This document shows positions 8,168 to 17,128 of a stretch of 64,000 nucleotides of DNA, piece after piece (the first letter of the stretch is position 1; the number at the start of each line of letters is the position of its first letter). The stretch covers positions 2,232,001 to 2,296,000 of the forward strand of contig NZ_CP102197.1 in NCBI RefSeq assembly GCF_024584435.1, written 5' to 3'. This DNA comes from Schaalia odontolytica. Lineage in GTDB: Bacteria > Actinomycetota > Actinomycetes > Actinomycetales > Actinomycetaceae. Under the pieces are notes generated by a model. The model was not told where the DNA came from. It did not search any database and saw only the letters and a list, made by a program, of their open reading frames with translations. The position numbers were made by a program, and so were the translations under genes.

Positions 8168-9266
8168 CGCCTCGCGCCTGGTGGGCCCCAACCCCTCCGG
8201 CCCCCTGCGTGCCTGCTCCCTTGCGGTGCGCGCTGCCCTGCACCCGATCCTGGCGGGAGGCACTCGCGCGCGCCGACTCGTCGTGGGCCTGTCCGGAGGA
8301 GCGGACTCGCTGGCCCTCGCCCTGGTCACCGTCGACGCGGCCAGCCGGGCGGGCGTGCCCGTCGTGACCGTGACCGTCGACCACGGGCTGCGCCCCGGCA
8401 GCCGCGCCGAGGCCGAAAGCGTCGCCGAGCTGGCGCGCTCCCTGGGGGCCGACGCCATCGTCGAGACGGTGACCGTTCCGAGCCGCGGCGCGGGCGGCCC
8501 CGAGGCCGCGGCGCGAGATGCCAGGCGCGCCGCCCTTCGCGCGATCGCCGCGAGCGAGCACGCCCCCGTCCTCCTCGGACACACCATGGAGGACCAGGCC
8601 GAAACCGTTCTGCTGCGTCTGGCCAGGGGGTCCGGCCCTTCCTCGCTGCGTGCGATCGCGCCGCTTGCTCGCGACGAGGCCGGCGTCACCTGGCTCCGTC
8701 CCCTCCTGGGCTTGCGGCGAGCGGACACCGCGGGAGCATGCGCCCAGGCGGGCCTGACCCCGGTCGAGGATCCGACCAACGCCGTCGACGGACCGTGGAG
8801 GGCGGCCGACGGTAGCCCGCTGCGACGCAGCGCCCTGCGTCACCGTGCCCTGCCCGCCCTGGCCTCGGCCCTGGGAATGGACCCCGTTCCCGCGCTCGCG
8901 CGAAGCGCCCAGCTGTGCGCGGACGACGACGACGCCCTGCGGCAGTGGGCGAGGCAGCTCACCCGGGGCGCGCGCTCTGGCGACGCGCCGGAACCCGGGC
9001 CGAGCGGCGTGTCCCTGAGCGTGTCAGCCCTCGCGCAGGCCCCCCGCGCGGTGCGCGCCCGAGCCGTGAGAGAGGCGGCGTCGCGGGCGGGACTCGGAGC
9101 GCTTTCGCTGGCCAACGTCGAGGCCGTGGACGGTCTCGTGGTCGCCTGGAGGGGACAGGGGCCGATCGACCTGCCCTCGGGGAGCGCCTCGCGCGTGGGA
9201 CGCGGGGCCGAGGCGCGAATCGTCTTGTCTCCCCGAGCGGGGAGCCCGGCGTTGCGCTCACAGTGA
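8157..9266 (+). CDS. tilS: tRNA(Ile)-lysidine synthase
   Basis: About 369 residues. The PP-loop motif SGGADSLALAL marks the ATP-pyrophosphatase core. DHGLRPGSRAEA and LGHTMEDQAETVLLRL are the further conserved TilS segments. The enzyme attaches lysine to C34 of the CAU-anticodon tRNA-Ile, letting it read AUA. No ATG fits. GTG at 8157 overlaps the preceding gene by 11 nt and GTG at 8181 is an alternative; neither has a strong ribosome site, so the start is uncertain by 8 codons. The C-terminal substrate-binding part is short, as in other actinobacterial TilS. Confidence 0.9.
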   Translation: MCADASRLVGPNPSGPLRACSLAVRAALHPILAGGTRARRLVVGLSGGADSLALALVTVDAASRAGVPVVTVTVDHGLRPGSRAEAESVAELARSLGADAIVETVTVPSRGAGGPEAAARDARRAALRAIAASEHAPVLLGHTMEDQAETVLLRLARGSGPSSLRAIAPLARDEAGVTWLRPLLGLRRADTAGACAQAGLTPVEDPTNAVDGPWRAADGSPLRRSALRHRALPALASALGMDPVPALARSAQLCADDDDALRQWARQLTRGARSGDAPEPGPSGVSLSVSALAQAPRAVRARAVREAASRAGLGALSLANVEAVDGLVVAWRGQGPIDLPSGSASRVGRGAEARIVLSPRAGSPALRSQ

Positions 9267-9311
9267 GAATCTCGCTCTCCGTGGGGCGTCGGCGCGGATC
9301 TGTGGCACGCT

Positions 9312-9317
9312 TATAGT
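9312..9317 (+). promoter_or_regulatory. Candidate -10 box before hpt
   Basis: TATAGT lies 39 nt before the GTG start of hpt, in the 89-bp gap after tilS. The -35 region is poor. It could give hpt-ftsH-fol its own transcription start. Confidence 0.4.
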
Positions 9318-9355
9318 GGAATCGCTCGCGTAGCAACACACGAAAAGAGGACACG

Positions 9356-9910
9356 GTGGACGCCACCGACATGGGAAACGACCTCAAAGAGATCCTGGTG
9401 ACCGCCGAGGATATGGACCGCAGGCTCGGCGACATGGCCGAAGAAATCGACCGCGACTACGCGGGCAAGGACCTCCTCGTCGTGGGTGTCCTGCGCGGCG
9501 CCGTCATGGTCATGGCGGACCTGTCGCGCAAGCTTCACACCCCCCTCGAGATGGACTGGATGGCCGTGTCCTCCTACGGGTCGGGCACCAAGACCTCCGG
9601 CGTCGTTCGCATCCTCAAGGACCTCGACCAGGATGTCGCCGGGCGCCACGTCCTGATCGTCGAGGACATCATCGACTCGGGCCTGACGCTGTCGTGGCTG
9701 CAGGCCAACCTCGTGGGGCGTGGGGCGGCCTCCGTGCGTATCGCCACCGCGCTGCGTAAGCCAGCCGCCGCGAAGGTGGATGTCGAGGTCGCTTACGTGG
9801 GCTTCGACATCCCCGACGAGTTTGTCGTCGGCTACGGCCTCGACTACGCGGAAAAGTACCGCAATCTTCCCTTCGTGGGGACGCTGCAGCCCCACGTTTA
9901 CAACAACTGA
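9356..9910 (+). CDS. hpt: Hypoxanthine phosphoribosyltransferase
   Basis: 184 residues from a GTG preceded by AAAGAGG. It salvages hypoxanthine and guanine by transfer of phosphoribose from PRPP. The PRPP-binding loop VLIVEDIIDSGLTL is clear, as are LLVVGVLRGAVMVMADL near the N-terminus and GYGLDYAEKYRNLP near the C-terminus. The tilS-hpt-ftsH order is widely conserved in Gram-positive bacteria. A 22-nt gap separates it from ftsH. Confidence 0.95.
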   Translation: MDATDMGNDLKEILVTAEDMDRRLGDMAEEIDRDYAGKDLLVVGVLRGAVMVMADLSRKLHTPLEMDWMAVSSYGSGTKTSGVVRILKDLDQDVAGRHVLIVEDIIDSGLTLSWLQANLVGRGAASVRIATALRKPAAAKVDVEVAYVGFDIPDEFVVGYGLDYAEKYRNLPFVGTLQPHVYNN

Positions 9911-9932
9911 GACGACCAACCTGTAGGGACGC

Positions 9933-11984
9933 ATGAACGAGAGAACGAAGACTAAACGCCCCAGCCTCGCGTGGGTGGCGATTCCGCTGATGGTCCTGCT
10001 CGCGGGGGGATGGTTCCTCTGGCAAACCCTGCAGCCCCAGTCCGTGAACACCTCGGAGGGCCTGGCGCTCATCTCGGGCGGCACGGTCGAGAAGGTTGTC
10101 CTCAACGAGGGAACGCAGCAGGTGAACCTGACGCTGACCGAGAACTACCACCACGAGGGCACGGGCGGCGACGACCGGAGCGCCGACCTGGGTAAGCACG
10201 TGTACTTCACCTACTCCTACGCTCAGACGAAGGAGATCCTGGACGCCGTGGCCGCGCAGGCTCCCGCCAAGGGGTGGAACGCGGTGCGCCCGCAGTCCGG
10301 CGCCCTCGGATTGGTCCTGCAGATTCTCGTCCCCCTGCTCTTCATCTCCGCTGCCTTCTACTTCATCATGCGGTCGATGTCGGGGTCGCGAATGATGGGC
10401 GGATTCACGGCCTCGCGCGCCAAGGAATTCAACCAGGAGCGCCCCGACGTGACCTTCGCGGACGTCGCCGGCGAGGACGAGGCCGTGGAGGAGCTGGAAG
10501 AGATCCGCGAGTTCCTGGCCTCTCCCGACAAGTTCCACAAGGTGGGCGCGCGCATTCCCCGCGGCGTCCTGCTCTACGGTCCCCCCGGGACGGGCAAGAC
10601 CCTGCTGGCCAAGGCGGTCGCGGGCGAGGCGAACGCCCCCTTCTTCTCGATCTCGGGCTCGGAGTTCATGGAGCTGTACGTCGGCGTGGGCGCGTCCCGC
10701 GTGCGCGAGCTCTTCGAACGCGCCAAGAAGAACGCCCCGGCCATCATCTTCGTGGACGAGATCGACGCCGTTGGCCGCCACCGCGGAAGCGGCATCGGCG
10801 GCGGCAACGACGAGCGCGAACAGACGCTCAACCAGCTGCTGGTCGAGATGGATGGCTTCGACGAGCGAGCCAACATCATCCTCATCGCGGCCACCAACCG
10901 CCCCGACATTCTCGACCCGGCGCTGCTGCGTCCCGGCCGCTTCGATCGCCAGATCGCCGTCGAGGCACCCGACCTGAAGGGCCGCGAGGCGATCCTGAAG
11001 GTTCACGCGCACGGCAAGCCGCTCACCGAGCAGGTGGACCTGCGTCAGATCGCCAAGCGCACCCCGGGGTTCACCGGCGCGGACCTGGCCAACGTCCTCA
11101 ACGAGGCAGCCCTGCTGACCGCGCGATCCAACATGCGTTTCATCGACGAGCGTGCCATCGACGAGGCCATCGACCGCGTCATCGCTGGCCCGCAGAAGCG
11201 CACGCGCGTCATGAACGACCACGACAAGGCGGTGACCGCCTACCACGAGGGCGGCCACGCGCTGGCCGCCGCGGCCCTGAACTACACGGATCCCGTCACG
11301 AAGGTGACGATCCTGCCGCGCGGGCGCGCGCTGGGCTACACGATGGTCATGCCCACCGAGGATCGCTTCAACAAGACGCGCAACCAGCTGCTGGATGACC
11401 TCGTCTACAGCATGGGCGGCCGCGTGGCCGAGGAGATCGTCTTCCGCGATCCCTCGACCGGCCCGGCCAACGACATCCAGCAGGCCACCAAGACCGCCCG
11501 CGCCATGGTCACGGACTACGGCATGAGTGATCGCATCGGCATGGTGAAGCTGGGTGAGAGCGACACCGAGGCCTTCGGGCACGGCTCGGGAGAGGGGCCT
11601 CGTGCTTTCTCCGACGAGACCTCCGCCATCATCGACGAGGAGGTCCGTCGGCTCCTCGACAACGCGATGCGCGAGGCCTGGCAGATCCTCACGACGAACC
11701 GGGCGATCCTGGACACGCTGGCCGCCCGGCTCCTGGAGGAGGAGACCCTGGATGAGGCTCAGTTGGCCGAGATCTTCAGGGACGTCGTCAAAGCCCCCGA
11801 GCGTCCGGTGTGGAACTACCAGTCGGACGCCGCCGTTCCCGGTGCCGTCCTGGGCAACCCGGTCGGCCTGGGGTCGCCTCAGGTCGGAGGCGCGCAGGAG
11901 GTCGTCTTCGAGGCGCCGACGATCGACGTCACGGACGTGGTGGGCGAGCCGGACTCGTCGGCCGATGGTGAGGAACAGTCGTGA
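9933..11984 (+). CDS. ftsH: ATP-dependent membrane zinc metalloprotease FtsH
   Basis: 683 residues, normal length. An N-terminal membrane segment (about 11-30), a short extracytoplasmic domain and a second membrane segment (about 127-148) precede the AAA+ domain. Walker A is GPPGTGKT at about 216; Walker B is IIFVDEID; the second region of homology is [20 protein letters not shown]. The peptidase has the zinc site His438-Glu-Gly-Gly-His442. It degrades misassembled membrane and some soluble regulatory proteins. The stop overlaps the folE start by 4 nt, so it is translationally coupled to the folate genes. Confidence 0.97.
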   Translation: MNERTKTKRPSLAWVAIPLMVLLAGGWFLWQTLQPQSVNTSEGLALISGGTVEKVVLNEGTQQVNLTLTENYHHEGTGGDDRSADLGKHVYFTYSYAQTKEILDAVAAQAPAKGWNAVRPQSGALGLVLQILVPLLFISAAFYFIMRSMSGSRMMGGFTASRAKEFNQERPDVTFADVAGEDEAVEELEEIREFLASPDKFHKVGARIPRGVLLYGPPGTGKTLLAKAVAGEANAPFFSISGSEFMELYVGVGASRVRELFERAKKNAPAIIFVDEIDAVGRHRGSGIGGGNDEREQTLNQLLVEMDGFDERANIILIAATNRPDILDPALLRPGRFDRQIAVEAPDLKGREAILKVHAHGKPLTEQVDLRQIAKRTPGFTGADLANVLNEAALLTARSNMRFIDERAIDEAIDRVIAGPQKRTRVMNDHDKAVTAYHEGGHALAAAALNYTDPVTKVTILPRGRALGYTMVMPTEDRFNKTRNQLLDDLVYSMGGRVAEEIVFRDPSTGPANDIQQATKTARAMVTDYGMSDRIGMVKLGESDTEAFGHGSGEGPRAFSDETSAIIDEEVRRLLDNAMREAWQILTTNRAILDTLAARLLEEETLDEAQLAEIFRDVVKAPERPVWNYQSDAAVPGAVLGNPVGLGSPQVGGAQEVVFEAPTIDVTDVVGEPDSSADGEEQS

Positions 11985-12550
11985 CATACGATCCTGCTGG
12001 TGTGGAGAAGGCGTCGCGTGACCTGCTGGTCGCGCTCGGGGAGGATCCGACGCGCGAGGGCCTGGTGGGTACCCCGGAGCGCATGGCTCGCGCATGGCGG
12101 CAGATGTGCTCGGGCCTGGCCGAGGATCCTCGCGAGCACCTGCGCACCCAGTTCCATGCGGGCACCGACGAGCTCGTTCTCGTGCGTGACATCACGTTCC
12201 ATTCGGTGTGTGAGCATCACCTGCTTCCCTTCTTTGGTCGCGCCCACGTGGGCTACATCCCCCGCGGAGGCGTGGTGACGGGGCTGTCGAAGCTGGCCCG
12301 CCTGGTCGAGGGGTACGCTCGTCGGCCCCAGGTGCAGGAGCGGCTGACCGCCGAGGTCGCCGACGCCATCGACGAGGTCCTGCACCCCCAGGGAGTCATC
12401 GTCGTCATCGAGGCGGAGCACATGTGCATGTCGATGCGCGGCATCTCCAAGCCCGGATCGTCGACCGTGACGAGCGCCCTGCGCGGCATCATGAACGACG
12501 GTGCGACCCGGGCCGAGATGATGGCCCTGGTGCTGTCGGGAAGCCGCTGA
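11981..12550 (+). CDS. folE: GTP cyclohydrolase I
   Basis: 189 residues, first enzyme of folate synthesis, converting GTP to dihydroneopterin triphosphate. Zinc-site and active-site motifs visible: [12 protein letters not shown] (Cys and His ligands), the [10 protein letters not shown] segment, and [10 protein letters not shown] with the second Cys ligand. The GTG start overlaps the ftsH stop (GTGA), which also fixes the start. Confidence 0.96.
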   Translation: MTYDPAGVEKASRDLLVALGEDPTREGLVGTPERMARAWRQMCSGLAEDPREHLRTQFHAGTDELVLVRDITFHSVCEHHLLPFFGRAHVGYIPRGGVVTGLSKLARLVEGYARRPQVQERLTAEVADAIDEVLHPQGVIVVIEAEHMCMSMRGISKPGSSTVTSALRGIMNDGATRAEMMALVLSGSR

Positions 12551-12551
12551 C

Positions 12552-13421
12552 ATGTCCGCGCTGCCCCTGCCCGATCCTCCGGCAACGCCCGCGGTCGCTC
12601 CTGCGGCGCCGACGTTGCCCCACGGCCTGGCCGTGCCTTCTTCTCGGGCGCTGATCATGGGGATCCTCAACGTGACCCCGGATTCGTTTTCGGACGGGGG
12701 ACGCTACGCGGACCCTCGTGCCGCGCTCGCTCACGCCCGCGTGATGCTCGGCGCCGGCGCCGATCTGATCGACGTGGGCGGGGAGTCGACGAGGCCGCAC
12801 TCCACGCGCATCTCGGCGCAGGAGGAGTGGGCGCGCATCGGCGCGATCGTCAAGGCCCTGGCTCGGGAGGGAGTGGTCGTGTCGGTGGACACGTTGCACG
12901 CCTCGACGGCTCTGCGGGCCGCGGAGGCGGGGGCCGCGATCATCAACGATGTCAGCGGCGGGCGATGGGATCCGCGGATGAATCGTGCGGTCGCCGAGAG
13001 CGGGTGCGCGTATGTGATTCAGCACTACCGCGCGTTGCCGGGAATGCCGGGGGAGTCCTTCGACTACGGGCCGGACCTGGTGGGGACCCTGATCGAACGG
13101 CTCAATTCCCAGGTCACAGACGCAATTGATGCTGGTGTGACACCTGATAAAATTGTTGTTGACCCGGGTCTGGGCTTCTCGCTGACGGTCGAACAGTGCT
13201 GGCAGATACTGTCCGAACTACCGCGTTTCCTCTCCGGTGGGTACCCTGTACTTATCGGAGCGTCGCGTAAGCGATTCGTCAAGGCCCTCGGAGGCGACGT
13301 CGACACCGACAGCGCTTCCATTGCCGCCTACTGCGTCCGCCAGGGTGCGTGGGCCGTGCGGGTCCACGACGTAGCAGGCACCGCGGCGGCCATCGCCCGA
13401 AAGGAGAACGACGTTGAGTAG
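12552..13421 (+). CDS. folP: Dihydropteroate synthase
   Basis: 289 residues. Condenses p-aminobenzoate with dihydropterin pyrophosphate; target of sulfonamides. Signatures: IMGILNVTPDSFSDGG, DVGGESTRP, IINDVSGG, and VDPGLGF plus GASRKRF towards the C-terminus. The start is 1 nt after the folE stop, and the end overlaps the folBK start by 8 nt, all consistent with one operon. Confidence 0.96.
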   Translation: MSALPLPDPPATPAVAPAAPTLPHGLAVPSSRALIMGILNVTPDSFSDGGRYADPRAALAHARVMLGAGADLIDVGGESTRPHSTRISAQEEWARIGAIVKALAREGVVVSVDTLHASTALRAAEAGAAIINDVSGGRWDPRMNRAVAESGCAYVIQHYRALPGMPGESFDYGPDLVGTLIERLNSQVTDAIDAGVTPDKIVVDPGLGFSLTVEQCWQILSELPRFLSGGYPVLIGASRKRFVKALGGDVDTDSASIAAYCVRQGAWAVRVHDVAGTAAAIARKENDVE

Positions 13422-15630
13422 CAGACGCGTCATCATCGCCCTGAAAGGACTGGGGGCGCTGGCCAACCACGGTGTGTACGACTTCGAGCGCACGCAGCGC
13501 CAGCGCTTTTGTGCCGACGTCGTCATGTGGGTCGAAACCGCGGGTGCCAACGACGACATCGCGGCGACGGTCTCCTACGCCGACATCGCCGACGAGACGA
13601 TGGCCGTGCTCACCGGAAGCCCCGTCGACCTCATCGAGACCCTGGCCGAGGACATCGCCTCGCGCGTCATGAGCCACGACGGCGTCGTCGGCACCGAGGT
13701 CACCGTCCACAAGCCGGACGCGCCGATCGACCAGCCCTTCGCCGACGTGTCCGTCACCGTGCGCTCCGGTGCGACCGACGCGCTGCCGCTGTCGCTGACC
13801 CTCAAGGGAATCTACGAGGCCGAGGACGGCTCCGTCCTGACCGGAGAGATCGAAGCCTACGGCCGCGCCCAGGCACCCAGCCCGGCCGAGCAGGGACAGG
13901 GCGAACCCTCCCCCTCGCGGCGCTCCGGCGCGACGGCACCTGGCGCGCGGGAGGCCTCCATGCCCGAGCACCTGCGTTCGCGCAAGGTCGTCCTGGCGAT
14001 CGGCGGAAACCTCGGGGATGTGCCCGTCACGCTCATGCACACGGTCGAGGCCCTGTCCTACATGGAGGGCTTCCAGATCGACGACGTGTCGCCGATCATG
14101 CGCACCAAGCCCGTCCTCGCCCCCGGGCAGGCGCCCCAGCCCGACTACTGGAATGCCGTCGTCATCGGCTCCGCCATCGCCACTCCCGACGAGCTTTTCG
14201 CCCAGACGAGCCGCATCGAACGCGAGCTGGGCCGCGAGCGCCACGAGCGCTGGGGGGCGCGCACCGTCGACATCGACATCATTCAGGTCGAGGGCCTGGC
14301 CTCCTCCGATCCCGTCCTGAGCCTGCCGCACCCGCGCGCGAAGGAGCGGGCCTTCGTCCTGGCGCCCTGGCTCCTGTGCGATCCCGACGCCGTCCTTGAG
14401 GGCTTTGGACGGGTCGCGGATCTCCTCGCGCTGACCCCCGACCGCGAGGGCATCATCGACGCCGTTGACGACTGGCTCGAAGACCCGGCGGCCGTCATGG
14501 CCGACTCCGATCAGCTCCTGGCAGAGCGCGCCGAGCAGGCCAGCGCCGACATGCGTGAGCTCATCGAGACGCTCACGGGAGAGATCAGCCAGGTCGACCC
14601 CCGCCTCGCCGCCCCGGAGTCTCACTCCCCGGCCTCCCGTACCCCCGCGACGCCGACGACGCCCGACGAGGAGACGGCACCCGAGCCCGACGAGCCCGAG
14701 GAGCGCGCCGGCGCCTCGGGGGGCGCCGAGGCCGCCCCGGCCGACGCCCACGGGTCAGACGCCAGCCAGCCGCGCGAACGCGAGCGCCGCGGCGATCCCC
14801 GCAGCGTTGACCCCGCCACGTGGAACAACCTCTGGTCCCGGTGGGCGGCAACCGAGGTCGGCGAGGAGATCGCCAACGCCATGGGCATCGAGCGGCCCCC
14901 GGCCCCCGAGGCGGTTCCCGGCGCCGACGAGCCCGAGGATCTCCTCGAGGAGGACATCCCCCCGGTCGCGCAGCCCGAGACTCCCGCGCAGCTCGCCGCC
15001 CGCGCGGCCCGACAGGCGCGGCCAGCGGCTGTGCCACCCCCCCGGCCCGACGCCCCGCAGGGCGAGGGTCAGCGCCCGGGCGGCGTGCAGGCGCAGGACG
15101 AGCGTGGCGTGGCCGAGCAGGCGCCAGATGACCCGAGTTCCGCGTCGCAGGCGCAGGCCGCGTCCGGCCAGGATGCCTCGCCCCGTCGCGCCCCCCGGAC
15201 CTCGGCGCGCCCCTCCTGGCATCCCATCTCCTCCGTGCCCGCCGACTCCCCGGCCGGGCGGATGACCCGCAAGATCGGGACTGGGACGTACAAGCCGCGC
15301 AACGAGGACAGGCCCCACTGGGTGCCGGTCTTCGACGCCAAGCGCGACGACCCCCACTCCGACATCGCGCTTCCGGACTGGAACTTCCCCGTCGGCTCCG
15401 CTCACGACGTGCGGGTGGTCGACGACCGCTCCGGCCTCGCCCGCGAGGAGGAACCCCCCAAGCCCACGGTCCATGCCGACGGGCGCTCCACGATCCTCGC
15501 CCCCGGGCTGCCCGACAACACCCCGGTCGGTCCCATCCCCGAGGACGAGGCCACACAGACCGGCATCCTGCGCAGGGTCGTCGTTCGCCCCACGATGACC
15601 GGCGCGATCCCGGTCGTCAAGAGGCGATAG
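13414..15630 (+). CDS. folBK: FolB-FolK fusion: dihydroneopterin aldolase / HPPK with long disordered tail
   Basis: 738 residues from TTG at 13414 (AAGGAG 7 nt upstream). Residues about 1-120 are FolB (LKGLGALANHGVYDFE at the start); about 190-350 are FolK (LAIGGNLGD, RWGARTVDIDII, LPHPRAKERAFVLAPW). Together they turn dihydroneopterin into the pyrophosphate used by FolP. After about residue 360 comes a tail of nearly 380 residues rich in Pro, Ala, Glu, Asp and Arg. It has no catalytic motif but contains two ordered-looking islands (RPSWHPISS... and HWVPVFDAKRDDPHSD...). FolB-FolK fusions are known; a tail this long is not typical and its role is unknown. Domain calls are sure. Confidence 0.93.
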   Translation: MSSRRVIIALKGLGALANHGVYDFERTQRQRFCADVVMWVETAGANDDIAATVSYADIADETMAVLTGSPVDLIETLAEDIASRVMSHDGVVGTEVTVHKPDAPIDQPFADVSVTVRSGATDALPLSLTLKGIYEAEDGSVLTGEIEAYGRAQAPSPAEQGQGEPSPSRRSGATAPGAREASMPEHLRSRKVVLAIGGNLGDVPVTLMHTVEALSYMEGFQIDDVSPIMRTKPVLAPGQAPQPDYWNAVVIGSAIATPDELFAQTSRIERELGRERHERWGARTVDIDIIQVEGLASSDPVLSLPHPRAKERAFVLAPWLLCDPDAVLEGFGRVADLLALTPDREGIIDAVDDWLEDPAAVMADSDQLLAERAEQASADMRELIETLTGEISQVDPRLAAPESHSPASRTPATPTTPDEETAPEPDEPEERAGASGGAEAAPADAHGSDASQPRERERRGDPRSVDPATWNNLWSRWAATEVGEEIANAMGIERPPAPEAVPGADEPEDLLEEDIPPVAQPETPAQLAARAARQARPAAVPPPRPDAPQGEGQRPGGVQAQDERGVAEQAPDDPSSASQAQAASGQDASPRRAPRTSARPSWHPISSVPADSPAGRMTRKIGTGTYKPRNEDRPHWVPVFDAKRDDPHSDIALPDWNFPVGSAHDVRVVDDRSGLAREEEPPKPTVHADGRSTILAPGLPDNTPVGPIPEDEATQTGILRRVVVRPTMTGAIPVVKRR

Positions 15631-15642
15631 AGGGAAGCGGAC

Positions 15643-16119
15643 GTGAAACCCCTGTCGATCGCCTGGGTTGGACTGGTCGGCGTCGTGAGTGCCGCGCTGA
15701 GTTTCTTAGGGTTCCTCGCGCACATGCGCGTCGGCAACACGCCCCTGATCGTCACGCCCGGCCCGGCGGTGCTCTTCGCGCTCGCCACGGCGCTCCTCAT
15801 CTGGTCCGGCCTGGCCGTGCGGCGCCTGCGGGCCGACAAGGAGACGTGGATCAATGCCCTGGGTGCCATGCCGGTGGCGGTCTTCGCTCGCGCGAGCGCC
15901 CTGGTCGGCAGCGCCCTCACCGGGATCCTCGCCGGAGTCATGGCCGTTTCCCTCCTACAGGTGAGTGCTCCCGCGATGGCGTCGAACGCGATCGCGGCGG
16001 GCCTGAGTGCCCTCGTCGGCCTGGTGTGGGTGATCGTCGCGATCGTCGTCGAGCGATGGTGCGTCATCAACCCCGACGACGAGGGGGGCTCCTCGAACAC
16101 GCCCAGCGCGGCCGCCTGA
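15643..16119 (+). CDS. DUF3180 family membrane protein
   Basis: 158 residues from a GTG 12 nt after folBK. Four hydrophobic helices are evident (about 3-24, 39-57, 80-106, 112-138) with a short polar tail. DUF3180 proteins regularly follow folK in actinobacteria; no biochemical role is known to me. The family call rests on topology, size and position. Confidence 0.7.
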   Translation: MKPLSIAWVGLVGVVSAALSFLGFLAHMRVGNTPLIVTPGPAVLFALATALLIWSGLAVRRLRADKETWINALGAMPVAVFARASALVGSALTGILAGVMAVSLLQVSAPAMASNAIAAGLSALVGLVWVIVAIVVERWCVINPDDEGGSSNTPSAAA

Positions 16120-16138
16120 GGGCACCGGGAGGCGGTTC

Positions 16139-16155
16139 GCCCGCGTGCGGCGGGC
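16139..16155 (+). terminator. Short GC hairpin ending the fol operon
   Basis: GCCCGC and GCGGGC form a 6-bp stem with a 5-nt loop, followed by AAAAT, 20 nt after the DUF3180 stop. Modest stability. Confidence 0.4.
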
Positions 16156-16204
16156 AAAATCGGACGCCCCCGAGCGTGAGGCGCGCGTCGGGGTCCTCGC
16201 CCGG

Positions 16205-16210
16205 TATCGT
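16205..16210 (+). promoter_or_regulatory. -10 box of a leaderless promoter
   Basis: TATCGT followed by 6 nt and then the GTG at 16217. The spacing puts the transcription start at the start codon and supports that codon over upstream candidates. Confidence 0.45.
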
Positions 16211-16216
16211 GGATGC

Positions 16217-17128
16217 GTGGCTGATCAGCGTAAGAACTCCCCCAAGCGGCCCTCCCGGCGCCCCGCGTCGACGAGCGCCCACGGTCGCGTCGGCGACCGC
16301 GCGTCCCGAGCCTCCTCGGGCGCGCGCCCCGCGTCTGCGCGCCCGAGCGGGGAGCGAGGACGAGGCCGGGCCGGGGCACGTGCGGCGAACGCGGCGTCGG
16401 CCTCCCGTGGCGGCGGGCCGCCCGTGAACCTGTGGCCCAGGCGCATCATCACCGGGCTCGGGCTCCTCCTCATCATCGCCCTCCTCCTGTGGGGCATCTC
16501 CTCCGTCGTGCGAGCCATCGCCTCCTCCGTGTCCGGGGGGCAGGCCGCCCAGTCCGACTCTCAGTCGGCCCAGTCCGGCGCGGTCGAGGCCTCGGAGTAC
16601 GCTTTGTCGGGAGGCCAGGTGGCCACGGCGGACGGGCTCCTCACAGACGGAACAACCATCGACATTCCGGCCTGCCCCGAGCGCGACATCGCCGCGAGTG
16701 CGACGGCGGAATCGATCAGGTCCGGGTCGGCTCTCCCCGTCGCGCTGACCCTGGGCAACCGCGGGAACGTCGCCTGCTCAACCTCCCTGACGCGCTTGTC
16801 CCTGCGCGTGACGACGGGAGACCAGACGGTCTACAACTCCGCGAGCTGCGCCGACTCCCAGCAGGTCTCCACGGCCCTGCTGCTTCGTCCGACGGCGTCG
16901 TGGACCGGGTCGCTCACCTGGGACGGCCGGGTGTACGCGGACGGCTGCACGGCGCCGACGGGTGGGGCGAGCCCCGCCCCCGCGGGCACCTACAGGGTCG
17001 CGCTCGTGATGGACGGGCGCGAGGTCGGTTCTACCGTGGTGGATGTCGCGCCTGCCCCCACTCCCGCCCCCACCCCCCAATCCGGCGCTCAGTCGGGGTC
17101 GCAGTCGGGGGCCCAATCGGGCCGCTGA
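16217..17128 (+). CDS. Unknown membrane-anchored protein with secreted domain
   Basis: 303 residues from the GTG at 16217, chosen by the leaderless -10. A basic, Arg/Ser/Ala-rich cytoplasmic region (1-70) is followed by one membrane helix (about 75-97, IITGLGLLLIIALLLWGISS) and an extracellular domain of about 200 residues. That domain holds three Cys (IPACPE, VACSTS, SCADSQ) plus one in DGCTAP, likely two disulfides, and a beta-rich pattern. The tail is Pro/Thr then Gln/Ser/Gly repeats (SGAQSGSQSG). No family was recognised. It converges on disA with a 40-bp overlap that may be an artefact of a disA frameshift. Confidence 0.7.
   Translation: MADQRKNSPKRPSRRPASTSAHGRVGDRASRASSGARPASARPSGERGRGRAGARAANAASASRGGGPPVNLWPRRIITGLGLLLIIALLLWGISSVVRAIASSVSGGQAAQSDSQSAQSGAVEASEYALSGGQVATADGLLTDGTTIDIPACPERDIAASATAESIRSGSALPVALTLGNRGNVACSTSLTRLSLRVTTGDQTVYNSASCADSQQVSTALLLRPTASWTGSLTWDGRVYADGCTAPTGGASPAPAGTYRVALVMDGREVGSTVVDVAPAPTPAPTPQSGAQSGSQSGAQSGR

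Noticed and set aside
9669..12095. Long minus-strand open frame opposite ftsH
   Set aside because: Antisense shadow of ftsH; no motif, and ftsH is unmistakable.
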